From the NCBI GenBank assembly GCA_002413075.1, contig DHWG01000130.1, forward strand, positions 1-19,402: a DNA stretch of 19,402 nt. Reading direction: 5' to 3'. Source of the stretch: Desulfosporosinus sp. UBA5188 (lineage in GTDB: Bacteria; Bacillota; Desulfitobacteriia; Desulfitobacteriales; Desulfitobacteriaceae). The notes below the pieces were generated by a model, which was not told the origin of the DNA, made no database searches, and saw only the letters and a list, made by a program, of their open reading frames with translations. Made by a program: the position numbers and the translations under genes. This document shows positions 1-6,694 of the stretch, piece after piece. How positions within the stretch are numbered: the stretch's first letter is position 1; the number at the start of each line of letters is the position of its first letter.

Positions 1-23
1 AGTAAGTAAGTAAGTAAGTAAGT
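1..23. repeat. AGTA tetranucleotide tandem repeat
   Basis: Five full AGTA units plus a partial sixth start at the first base, so the tract may continue upstream of the window. An AT-rich stretch of TAATTAATT type follows. No gene is seen in bases 1-178. The tract is too far from the ATG at 179 to act as a coding phase-variation switch, and no function is assigned. Confidence 0.8.
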
Positions 24-70
24 TAATTAATTGATGAATGCCCCTTAAAGTAGCAATCAAGCAATAGATC

Positions 71-101
71 AATGAGGCCTGAATAAAGTTCAGGCCTCAT
101 T
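71..101. terminator. Hairpin, probable terminator of an upstream gene
   Basis: Perfect 13-bp inverted repeat (arms 71-83 and 89-101) around a 5-nt loop TAAAG, with a GGCC core. The T-run after it is weak (ATTTAG), so it is not a textbook intrinsic terminator. Its place ahead of the UbiB-like gene suggests it ends transcription from a gene before the window. Confidence 0.5.
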
Positions 102-178
102 TAGTGAATCTAAAGTGAATCCAGTCTTTAGACATTGAACTACGAATCACGAACCACGAATAAAGGGGACGCTTTTTT

Positions 179-1855
179 ATGTTTGGAAAAAGGATACGCC
201 ATATTAAACGCTATCGTGATGTTGCTAAGGTCCTAACTCGCCACGGATTTGGTTTCTTTGTGGAAGAGATGGGTCTTTTACATATGCTTTCCCTGCCCAA
301 ACGGCTCTTCACGGACACCGAGAAAATTGATCCTATGACGGTGGGGGCACGAATTCGACGGGTCATTGAGGAGCTTGGTCCTACTTATGTTAAGATTGGG
401 CAGATAGCGAGCACTCGTGCGGATATTATTCCAGAAGAGATCCTGAAGGAGCTGGAAAAACTTCAAGATGATGTTGCTTCATTTTCCTTTGAACAAGTCA
501 CTACGATTATTGAAGAGGAACTGGGCTCGCCTTTGAACGAAATTTTTTCATGGATTGATGAAGATGCAATTGCTGCAGCTTCCATTGGTCAGGTCCATCG
601 GGCGCAGTTGCGGACCGGTGAGTTGGTTGCGGTAAAGGTGCAGCGCCCTCAGATCAAAGCCATGATCGAAACTGATTTAGAAATTCTGCTTGATTTGGCG
701 ACTTTGGCGGAACATCGTATGGAACGAATGGAACGTCTTCAATTGCGAGATGTTGTTGAGGAGTTTGCCAAGTCGCTGCGTAATGAACTGGATTATAGCA
801 TTGAGGCTAGAAATGCTGAGAAAATCGCCAAACAATTTAAGAAGGATCCGATGATTCATATTCCTGAAATTTATTGGGATTACTCGACTCGAACGGTTCT
901 TACCATGGAATTTGTGGAAGGGTTGAAACTCACTCAGTTTGAGGAGATTGAGAAAAAGGGGTATGACCGAAAAGCCATAGCAGAACACCTGGTTCAGGCG
1001 CTCTTTCATCAGGTGTTAATCGAGGGCTTTTTCCATGCTGACCCTCATCCAGGGAATATCTTCTTATTACGCGAGGGTGTCATCTCGTTTATCGATTTTG
1101 GCATGGTCGGAAGGCTTACTTCAGATATGAAGCAAAACTTTGCGTCCATGGTCATTGCAATGATGCGCCAGAATACAGAGAGTATGATTAAAGCAGTCTT
1201 GCGAATCGGGATCGTCCCGGATGAAGTCAATCTACCGCTTCTGACGAGCGATGTGGACGAGTTACGGGAAATGTACGTGGATGTCCCAATGAGTCGGATT
1301 AGTCTAGGAGAGGCGATTAGTAATCTATTTAAAGTCGCGTTTCGGCATCGAATCCGCATTCCCTCAGATTTTACCTTACTAGCAAAATGTTTACTGACCC
1401 TGGAAGGGATCGTAGAAAAACTTGATCCGCAACTGAGCATGATGGATATGGCGGAACCGTTTGGTGTTCGACTGCTTAAGGAACGCTATCGACCCAGCAC
1501 GATTGCGGAAAGGATATGGCACAATCTCACAGATTATAGTGATCTTTTGGTGGATCTTCCTAAACAAATGAAGGATTTAATGGGTAACTTAGTCAAAGGC
1601 CGGATTCGCTTAGAAGTCAGTGTTCCAGAACTTGATATTTTCTTAAGGAAATTAGACCGTATTACGAATCAAATTTCCTTTAGTATTGTTTTGCTCGCGT
1701 TTAGTATCGTTATGGCAGGGGTTGTTATAGCCTCGGCTTTGGGTAACCAGCCCATTTTACTTTGGCATATTCCAGCCATTGAAGTAGGGTTTTCGATGGC
1801 TGCCCTCATGTTGCTTTGGTTGTTTATCTCAATATTTAGATCTGGGAAGTTTTAG
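179..1855 (+). CDS. UbiB/AarF/ABC1-family atypical kinase, membrane-anchored
   Basis: A 558-aa member of the UbiB/ABC1 (AarF) protein-kinase-like family. In other bacteria these proteins support quinone lipid biosynthesis and act as ATPases at the membrane; in an anaerobic Firmicute menaquinone would be the likely context, which is inference. Family hallmarks are all visible: the KxGQ motif (VKIGQ, Lys72-Gln75), the alanine-rich AAAS loop that replaces the usual glycine loop (132-135), the ATP-site Lys153 in AVKVQRP, ExD/RNA residues at 203-213, the catalytic loop HADPHPGN (286-293) and metal-binding DFG (306-308). Two hydrophobic C-terminal helices (about 499-522 and 535-553) predict membrane anchoring, and the length is normal for the family. 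The ATG at 179 follows AAGGGG at 162-167. splB starts 41 bp downstream and may be co-transcribed. The real substrate is unknown. Confidence 0.93.
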   Translation: MFGKRIRHIKRYRDVAKVLTRHGFGFFVEEMGLLHMLSLPKRLFTDTEKIDPMTVGARIRRVIEELGPTYVKIGQIASTRADIIPEEILKELEKLQDDVASFSFEQVTTIIEEELGSPLNEIFSWIDEDAIAAASIGQVHRAQLRTGELVAVKVQRPQIKAMIETDLEILLDLATLAEHRMERMERLQLRDVVEEFAKSLRNELDYSIEARNAEKIAKQFKKDPMIHIPEIYWDYSTRTVLTMEFVEGLKLTQFEEIEKKGYDRKAIAEHLVQALFHQVLIEGFFHADPHPGNIFLLREGVISFIDFGMVGRLTSDMKQNFASMVIAMMRQNTESMIKAVLRIGIVPDEVNLPLLTSDVDELREMYVDVPMSRISLGEAISNLFKVAFRHRIRIPSDFTLLAKCLLTLEGIVEKLDPQLSMMDMAEPFGVRLLKERYRPSTIAERIWHNLTDYSDLLVDLPKQMKDLMGNLVKGRIRLEVSVPELDIFLRKLDRITNQISFSIVLLAFSIVMAGVVIASALGNQPILLWHIPAIEVGFSMAALMLLWLFISIFRSGKF

Positions 1856-1896
1856 TTTGGGATTCTTGGGGAAACCTATTCGTGAGGTGAATAAAA

Positions 1897-2769
1897 ATGT
1901 CGTTAGAATTCATTCCCACTCGCGTATTTTACGAGCCAGGTGCCCTTGATTATCCCTTAGGTAAAACCTTAGTTGAGCGTTTCAAATATATGGGGATAAC
2001 CATGAGTCCCACGACTTCCCATAACAGGATTACGGGGATTCCAGGTAATACAGCAACCGCCCAATATCGTGAAGCTAAGAGGACGTTGGTGATCGGAGTA
2101 CGTCGCAGTAAGACGTTTCAATCGTGTAAGCCGTCTGCCCATTACCAGTTGCCGCTGGTCACGAGTTGCCCCGGCATGTGTGAATATTGTTATTTGGCCA
2201 CAACGTTAGGAAAAAAACCCTATGTGCGGATTTATGTTAATCTAGACGAGATCTTAGGTATCGCTTCAAACCTAATTAAGGAACGACTTCCAGAGATGAC
2301 TCAGTTTGAAGGCGCTGCAACCTCAGATCCAATTCCGGTGGAGCGATATACTGGGGCCTTAAAGCAGACCATTGAATTTTTCGGACGCGAGCCGAACGGC
2401 CGTTTCCATCCATTAGGCTTTATTATTGCCCCCATTTTTCGGTTTGAAGGATGGCAAGAAGCGTATCGACAGCTCATGGAGCGCTCAGCGGAAGAATTAG
2501 TCAAAAGGGCACCGTCCGGTTGGTCGTCAGAGCAGTTAACGCTTGAATTTATTTCGCATCGCTTTACTTCGAAAGCTAAAGCGACTATTTTAGAAGTTTT
2601 TCCGAACTCCTCCTTACCCATGGTAGAGGATGAGCGAAAGTTCAAATACGGGCAGTTTGGTTATGGGAAATATATCTACCAACCGGAAGAGATGCAGGAA
2701 ATGAAAGAGTTTTTTCAAGACCAAGCCAAGCGTTATTTCCCCTTAGCCCAGGTTGAGTATTTTATTTAA
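1897..2769 (+). CDS. splB: Spore photoproduct lyase, internally shortened
   Basis: Radical-SAM enzyme that reverts the UV-induced spore photoproduct (5-thyminyl-5,6-dihydrothymine) in DNA during germination. The cluster motif CxxxCxxC is present (Cys91, Cys95, Cys98), as are the family stretches YVNLDEIL (113-120), ATSDPIPVE (141-149), PLGFIIAPI (172-180) and the C-terminal KYGQFGYGKY block. Two oddities stand out. First, the protein is 290 aa against roughly 340 for the family; the shortfall is one block of about 55 residues missing between GRF170 and H171, where relatives carry RFVTKF...RFRFSIN and the following helices. Second, the position of the B. subtilis H-donor Cys141 is Ala141, while Cys77 lies just before the cluster motif, as I recall for clostridial-type enzymes. 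The start has a GAGGTGA ribosome site at about 1884-1890. The enzyme may be inactive or altered because of the deletion. Confidence 0.9.
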   Translation: MSLEFIPTRVFYEPGALDYPLGKTLVERFKYMGITMSPTTSHNRITGIPGNTATAQYREAKRTLVIGVRRSKTFQSCKPSAHYQLPLVTSCPGMCEYCYLATTLGKKPYVRIYVNLDEILGIASNLIKERLPEMTQFEGAATSDPIPVERYTGALKQTIEFFGREPNGRFHPLGFIIAPIFRFEGWQEAYRQLMERSAEELVKRAPSGWSSEQLTLEFISHRFTSKAKATILEVFPNSSLPMVEDERKFKYGQFGYGKYIYQPEEMQEMKEFFQDQAKRYFPLAQVEYFI

Positions 2770-2801
2770 TCGTATGGGCATAGTCCCTATACTGAAGCTG
2801 T

Positions 2802-2848
2802 AAAACAGAGAAGTTGTTGGCCTATGAGGCCAACAACTTCTCTGTTTT
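2802..2848. terminator. Bidirectional intrinsic terminator between splB and a convergent small gene
   Basis: Perfect 21-bp inverted repeat (arms 2802-2822 and 2828-2848) with a 5-nt loop TATGA. The arms begin with AAAA and end with TTTT, so each strand gets a short U-run at the hairpin's 3' end. It lies 32 bp after the splB stop and 6 bp after the stop of the minus-strand gene, fitting a shared terminator for convergent genes. Confidence 0.85.
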
Positions 2849-2853
2849 GTACT

Positions 2854-3024
2854 TTATCCTAGGATTGGGACATTAGGTTCATTGTACCAAATGGAGATGA
2901 CCGTAGCAGTTCCGGTGCTCTGGGTGATGTTAACCACCTTGAGCCAGCTGTTGTCCTCTAACCATTGATTAATGGTTTTATCTAAAATTCTAGAATCAGG
3001 GGAACTGAAAATCTTGACCTTCAT
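2854..3024 (-). CDS. Small 56-aa protein, Cse60-like
   Basis: Minus-strand ORF of 56 codons starting MKVKIFSSPD and ending NVPILG. It has an AAGGA ribosome site 9 bp upstream (plus-strand 3034-3038), an upstream promoter and a downstream terminator, so it is a complete small transcription unit. The pattern is a short beta strand (KVKIF), an amphipathic helix (LDKTINQWLEDN), then two strands (LKVVNITQS, TATVISIWYN). This resembles the roughly 60-aa sporulation protein Cse60 family of Bacillus and Clostridia by my recollection of that family. No catalytic residues, cysteines or membrane segment are seen. The function is unknown and the Cse60 link is a pattern-level inference; the gene itself is well supported by its signals. 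Confidence 0.72.
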   Translation of the reverse strand: MKVKIFSSPDSRILDKTINQWLEDNSWLKVVNITQSTGTATVISIWYNEPNVPILG

Positions 3025-3062
3025 GATTGCGCGTCCTTTCTGTTGCTTTTGTTTTATCTATA

Positions 3063-3090
3063 ATCATACGTGAGTGATAAGGATTGTCAA
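3063..3090 (-). promoter_or_regulatory. Sigma-A-type promoter of the 56-aa gene
   Basis: On the minus strand a perfect TTGACA -35 box (plus-strand 3085-3090) and a TATGAT -10 box (3063-3068) are separated by 16 bp. It lies about 40 bp upstream of the small gene's start codon. A vegetative-type promoter differs from the sporulation sigma factor control known for Bacillus cse60. Confidence 0.75.
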
Positions 3091-3112
3091 GATATCATCC
3101 AGATATCATCCA
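3091..3112. repeat. Tandem 11-bp direct repeat
   Basis: GATATCATCCA occurs twice back to back (3091-3101 and 3102-3112), directly upstream of the minus-strand promoter's -35 box. It could be a regulator binding site or slippage debris; nothing else supports a role. Confidence 0.7.
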
Positions 3113-3225
3113 GCCTTATAAAGCGAATTCAGTTCGTTAAGGGTTGCATCAGCAGAGGTCTTTGGTAATACATTTCGCTTAAATAAATAATTCTGAAATT
3201 ATATACTATTTAGTTTAATTGATGA

Positions 3226-3231
3226 TATAAT
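3226..3231 (+). promoter_or_regulatory. Probable -10 box of the fadR-fadE transcript
   Basis: A perfect TATAAT lies in a very AT-rich stretch, nine bases ahead of the FadR operator and 53 bp before the fadR start codon. No good -35 box is seen at 16-18 bp. The transcription start would fall inside the operator. Confidence 0.55.
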
Positions 3232-3239
3232 AATAAAAA

Positions 3240-3257
3240 TGAATGAGTATTCATTCA
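3240..3257. promoter_or_regulatory. FadR operator, perfect 18-bp palindrome
   Basis: TGAATGAGTATTCATTCA matches the B. subtilis FadR consensus TGAATGA-NTAN-TCATTCA at every fixed position, as I recall that consensus. It sits just downstream of the -10 box and 27 bp before the start of the FadR-like regulator gene, where bound repressor would block RNA polymerase. Expected effect: autorepression of fadR-fadE, relieved by long-chain acyl-CoA. No second copy was noticed in the window. Confidence 0.9.
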
Positions 3258-3284
3258 ACTTATCGTCTAAGGGGTTGTTGATTC

Positions 3285-3878
3285 ATGGACACACAGCGCG
3301 AGGGTAAATTTGAACGAATTCTTGATGGCGCAATTAATGCATTTGCAGAATCAGGATTTCACCAATGCCCGGTATCTAGAATTGCCCAATTGGCAGGAGT
3401 CGCTGAAGGAACGATCTATTTATACTTTAAAAACAAAGAGGAAGTCCTTATAAGGATTTTTCAGGAACGAATGGGTGCCTTCACCGCCAAAATGCGTCTT
3501 GAGCTAGCGCGAGAAGAAACGATAGAAGCGCACTTGCGGACGATCGTTAGAACACACTTTTCCTATATGGAACAAAATCGGTCGCTGGCTATTGTAACTC
3601 AACTTGAGCTTAGGCAGTCTAATCCGCGTATTCGTCTAGCCATTAGCGGTCCTTTATTGGAGTATTACCATCTCATTGAGGGGGTGATCAAGCAAGGAAT
3701 AGAGCACGAAGAAGTTCCCCAAACTGATCTACGGGTAGCTCGTCAAATGATTTTTGGGGCACTAGATGCGGCCACAACCGATTGGGTGATGGCGCGTAAC
3801 CCATGGACACTGGTGAGTGGTGTTGAGCCAATGGTGACGTTATTTGAAGGCGCACTTCGGTTAAATAGACCGAACTAG
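3285..3878 (+). CDS. fadR: TetR-family fatty-acid-responsive repressor FadR
   Basis: A 197-aa TetR-family repressor that matches B. subtilis FadR (YsiA) along its length, not only in the DNA-binding domain. The N-terminal helix-turn-helix covers about residues 28-52 (SRIAQLAGVAEGTIYLYFKN). Strongly FadR-like stretches in the ligand domain include IVTQLELRQSN and ARQMIFGALD. In Bacillus, FadR represses beta-oxidation genes until long-chain acyl-CoA binds. Context agrees: a perfect FadR palindrome lies 27 bp upstream and an acyl-CoA dehydrogenase of FadE type follows after 79 bp. The ATG has AAGGGG at 3269-3274. Length is normal for the family. The regulator's effector in this organism is inferred from orthology. 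Confidence 0.92.
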   Translation: MDTQREGKFERILDGAINAFAESGFHQCPVSRIAQLAGVAEGTIYLYFKNKEEVLIRIFQERMGAFTAKMRLELAREETIEAHLRTIVRTHFSYMEQNRSLAIVTQLELRQSNPRIRLAISGPLLEYYHLIEGVIKQGIEHEEVPQTDLRVARQMIFGALDAATTDWVMARNPWTLVSGVEPMVTLFEGALRLNRPN

Positions 3879-3957
3879 ATAAGTTGAGGTGCCGATGAAC
3901 AGAAAACGAACATTGATGATCACACATCGAACTACGAAGATGGAGGAGGTAATTTAA

Positions 3958-5730
3958 GTGGAATTAGAATTAGAATTGCGTGGAGGAGGGTTTTTACTAG
4001 CTGAAGTTTCTCCAGAGCAAGTATACGTCCGTGAAGAATTAAATGAAGAACATATGCAACTCAAACAAATGGCCCATAATTTCATGGTAAAAGAAGTCGC
4101 TCCGAAGATTGAGCAAATGGAGGCGCAAGAAGAAGGTGTCGTTCGAGAGTTTATGCGTCAGGCTGGAGAATTGGGATTGCTAGGGCTCGAAGTTCCTGAA
4201 GAATTCGGTGGGCTTGCCTTAGACAAGGCCGCGACTGTTGTGGTGGGTGAAGAGGTTCCAATAGGGGGATCGTTTGCAGTTGCTTATGCTGCTCATACTG
4301 GTATTGGCACTTTGCCGATCGTATATTTTGGTACTCCTGAGCAAAAGGCCAAATATCTTCCGGGTCTCGCTAACGGTGAAAAAGTCGCCGCCTATTGCTT
4401 GACTGAACCTGGTGCAGGATCCGATGCTTTGGGTGCGAAATCCACAGCTGTTCTTAATGAAGCGGGAACCCATTATTGTCTGAATGGAACAAAACAGTTT
4501 ATTACCAATGCGGGTTTTGCCGATATTTTCCTCGTCTATGCCAAAGTTGACGGAAAAATGACCAATTTCATTATTGAACGTGAAACTCCGGGTCTGTCAT
4601 TTGGGCCGGAAGAGAAGAAAATGGGGATTAAAGGGTCTTCTACGCGTCAAGTCATCTTAGAAGATGTCTTGGTGCCTGTTGAAAACGTGGTAGGAGAAAT
4701 CGGACGTGGGCACGTTGTTGCCTTCAATATCTTAAACGTTGGGCGTTTCAAACTGGCTGCTGGCGCCATCGGAAGTATCCAAGTTGTCTTGGAGACCGCT
4801 TTAAAGTATGCCTCAGAGCGTAAGCAATTCGGAGTTGCTCTCAACACGTTTGGAGCGATTCAAAATAAGATTGCCCAAATTGCCACCAAGACATATATGG
4901 CTGAGAGCATTGTTTATCGGACAGCTGGTCTTATGGAAAATGGCTTCCATGGCCTTGATTTAACCGTGAATTGCAGTAAAGAAGCTGGTAAGGCTTTAGA
5001 AGAGTACGCTATTGAATGTTCTCTCAATAAAGTGTTTGCCTCTGAAGTCTTAGATTTTGCCGTGGATGAAGGGGTTCAGATTCATGGCGGTTACGGATTT
5101 ATTAAGGAATATCCGATTGAACGTATGTATCGGGATTCCCGCATAAATCGCTTATTTGAGGGAACGAATGAGATCAACCGATTACTTGTTCCGTTAACGC
5201 TTCTGAAACGAGCTATGTCTGGTGAACTTCCGTTGTTAGAAGCGGCTAAGGCGGTAAGCAAGGATCTAGTGTCCGCTGGGATGAGTGATGGAGAAGGATT
5301 AGCAGGACTCAACCAAATGACGCAGAAGGCCAAGAAATTATGCTTAATGGCCGCAGGGCTTGCCGCTCAAAACTTGGGCATGGGTTTGAAAGACAATCAA
5401 TATGTCTTAACCGGATTGGCTGAAATGGTCCTTCAAGTCTACGCCATGGAAAGTGGTGTTCTACGGGCTCAGAAGGTTCAAACACTAGACGTTGCCGACG
5501 AGCATAAAGAGTTTGTCGAGAAGACGGCAACACTAGGAGCGTTCGAAGCGTTTATTATTCTCGAGCAACAAGCTAAAGAGGTTCTTTGTGCTATAGAGAA
5601 AGGGGATTCTCTCAGTACCGTGTTGGCTGGTATGCGTAAACTAGTCCGTCGCCCAAATGTGGATATGATTGGAATGCGCCAGGAAATAGCCAAATATGTC
5701 ATTGAGAAGGGATACTATCCAAATCACTAA
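3958..5730 (+). CDS. fadE: Acyl-CoA dehydrogenase, FadE (YusJ) type
   Basis: FAD-dependent enzyme for the first beta-oxidation step, acyl-CoA to trans-2-enoyl-CoA, passing electrons to an ETF that is not encoded here. The 590-aa length equals the extended Bacillus FadE/VLCAD-like architecture: the dehydrogenase core occupies about residues 30-415, followed by a helical C-terminal extension. Visible signatures are LTEPGAGSDALGAK (148-161), KMGIKGSSTR (221-230), HGGYGFIKEYPIER and the catalytic-base loop FEGTNEIN with Glu401. The start is GTG, chosen because GGAGGAGG at 3942-3949 lies 8 bp upstream and no earlier ATG fits. It shares the FadR-controlled transcript with fadR and ends at a terminator, forming a compact two-gene unit separate from the sigma-54 operons. 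The chain-length preference is inferred from FadE similarity. Confidence 0.95.
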   Translation: MELELELRGGGFLLAEVSPEQVYVREELNEEHMQLKQMAHNFMVKEVAPKIEQMEAQEEGVVREFMRQAGELGLLGLEVPEEFGGLALDKAATVVVGEEVPIGGSFAVAYAAHTGIGTLPIVYFGTPEQKAKYLPGLANGEKVAAYCLTEPGAGSDALGAKSTAVLNEAGTHYCLNGTKQFITNAGFADIFLVYAKVDGKMTNFIIERETPGLSFGPEEKKMGIKGSSTRQVILEDVLVPVENVVGEIGRGHVVAFNILNVGRFKLAAGAIGSIQVVLETALKYASERKQFGVALNTFGAIQNKIAQIATKTYMAESIVYRTAGLMENGFHGLDLTVNCSKEAGKALEEYAIECSLNKVFASEVLDFAVDEGVQIHGGYGFIKEYPIERMYRDSRINRLFEGTNEINRLLVPLTLLKRAMSGELPLLEAAKAVSKDLVSAGMSDGEGLAGLNQMTQKAKKLCLMAAGLAAQNLGMGLKDNQYVLTGLAEMVLQVYAMESGVLRAQKVQTLDVADEHKEFVEKTATLGAFEAFIILEQQAKEVLCAIEKGDSLSTVLAGMRKLVRRPNVDMIGMRQEIAKYVIEKGYYPNH

Positions 5731-5743
5731 GATTCGTACTTCA

Positions 5744-5776
5744 AACAAAGGGGTCTTTTTGAAAGACCCCTTTGTT
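5744..5776. terminator. Intrinsic terminator after fadE
   Basis: Perfect 15-bp stem (arms 5744-5758 and 5762-5776) with a GGGG/CCCC core and 3-nt loop, 13 bp after the fadE stop. Both arm ends are T/A-rich, so it may also stop minus-strand transcription from the small gene at 5841-5993. Confidence 0.88.
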
Positions 5777-5840
5777 GTGCATTCTACTATTAATTTCGAG
5801 TGCAGTTATCAAGGATTTATAACTGATAATGCGACTCATT

Positions 5841-5993
5841 TCACGGGGTGCATTGATCACAGAGGACGGAAAATATTTTTGCGTTTTCTTCTCCAGCAAA
5901 AAACATTAGTTTGTGACAGCGCTCACAAACAACACGATAGGAATAAGACGGTGTGTTTTCATTTGCGTTAAGTTCCTTAAGAGTTGTATTCAT
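5841..5993 (-). CDS. 50-aa small protein with two CxxC motifs (zinc-ribbon-like)
   Basis: Minus-strand ORF of 50 codons starting MNTTLKELNANENTPSYSYR. Two cysteine pairs, Cys23-Glu-Arg-Cys26 and Cys45-Asp-Gln-Cys48, are 18 residues apart, which is the spacing expected of a small zinc ribbon or rubredoxin-like knuckle. It has an excellent AGGAGG ribosome site 6 bp before the ATG (plus-strand 6000-6005), and a TATAAT-like -10 box on the same strand at 6029-6034 without a clear -35. I recognise no named family. It could be a small DNA/RNA-binding adaptor or a metal-binding protein. It reads away from the sigma-54 promoter of the MaoC genes and toward fadE. Confidence 0.75.
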   Translation of the reverse strand: MNTTLKELNANENTPSYSYRVVCERCHKLMFFAGEENAKIFSVLCDQCTP

Positions 5994-6090
5994 GGTCATC
6001 CTCCTGACGGCATAATTTACACATCTAAATTATAAACTAATTTAATTCATCTTATGCATTGTACTCTTTTTTTCTCAAATCAGATACAAG

Positions 6091-6143
6091 ACACCATTAA
6101 AAGACTGTTTCCCTTTATTGAGGAAACAGTCTTTTAATGGTGT
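6091..6143. repeat. Perfect 22-bp inverted repeat without U-tract
   Basis: Arms 6091-6112 and 6122-6143 are exact reverse complements around a 9-nt loop. There is no T-run on either side, and no plus-strand gene upstream needs a terminator because fadE already has its own at 5744-5776. It lies 25 bp upstream of the -24/-12 promoter. It may insulate that promoter from divergent transcription or be a small mobile-element remnant. Confidence 0.8.
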
Positions 6144-6168
6144 CCCTTGATTCACTGCGAACATGTTC

Positions 6169-6184
6169 TGGCATATATTTTGCA
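6169..6184 (+). promoter_or_regulatory. Sigma-54 (-24/-12) promoter of the MaoC pair
   Basis: TGGCATATATTTTGCA has the invariant GG and GC doublets exactly 10 bases apart, as the consensus TGGCAC-N5-TTGCA requires; only the sixth base differs. It lies 112 bp upstream of the first MaoC start, leaving a leader of roughly 100 nt with no recognised element. A sigma-54 activator gene lies just downstream of the pair. Confidence 0.85.
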
Positions 6185-6295
6185 TATAAAAATTATTATG
6201 TGCAAAAGTAAGAGGCACAAGCTGGACCTTAAGGACCACAAAGAGGATCTCTGACCAGTTCGTAAGATCTGCAGTAAGAGGGAGGCGGAGTTTAT

Positions 6296-6694
6296 ATGAT
6301 AGGAAAAGAATTTATTGGTCGTGAGAGTGAGTCTGTCGTCTTGAAAATTAAGCTTGAGGAAGTACGTAGGCTTGCCGAAGCCATAGGAATTCCGTTTAAT
6401 GGTGAGGTACCATTAACTTATGTAGGAACGTTGCTCCAGGCCAACATTTCAGGGTTTGAACTGACCAATTCTGGGGTGATTCACGGAGAACAGAAAATAA
6501 CCTACCAACGTCCCCTCTCGGTGGGGGATAGCCTTACTTATAAGCGGCGCATCAAGGATGTCTATGAACTCACCAGCAAGTCTGGAAAGAAAAGGCTTGT
6601 AGTACTCGATACAACTGGTTATGATCTGGCAGGGGAATTAGTTTTTTTCAGTAGTTCCACGTTAATCACCCCGGTTAAGGAGGATGGACAATGA
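6296..6694 (+). CDS. MaoC-like hot-dog subunit, FAS1-type N-terminal dehydratase domain
   Basis: A 132-aa single hot-dog-fold protein of the FAS1-like dehydratase (MaoC N-terminal) type. The core stretch IHGEQKITYQRPLSVGDSLTY (split over residues 62-82) is the usual family signature, but the catalytic Asp/His pair of hydratase 2 is absent. In split systems such as mycobacterial HadAB/HadBC, a subunit of this kind pairs with a catalytic MaoC partner. The next gene supplies exactly that partner and overlaps by ATGA (6691-6694), implying coupled translation and a heterodimer. The ribosome site is GGGAGGCGGAG just before the ATG. Expected role: the substrate-binding half of an (R)-specific enoyl-CoA hydratase/3-hydroxyacyl dehydratase; the substrate is unknown. 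Confidence 0.82.
   Translation: MIGKEFIGRESESVVLKIKLEEVRRLAEAIGIPFNGEVPLTYVGTLLQANISGFELTNSGVIHGEQKITYQRPLSVGDSLTYKRRIKDVYELTSKSGKKRLVVLDTTGYDLAGELVFFSSSTLITPVKEDGQ

Noticed and set aside
5696..5971. 91-aa plus-strand ORF overlapping the fadE end
   Set aside because: It runs through the fadE terminator hairpin and opposite the better supported 50-aa minus-strand gene; composition is not protein-like.
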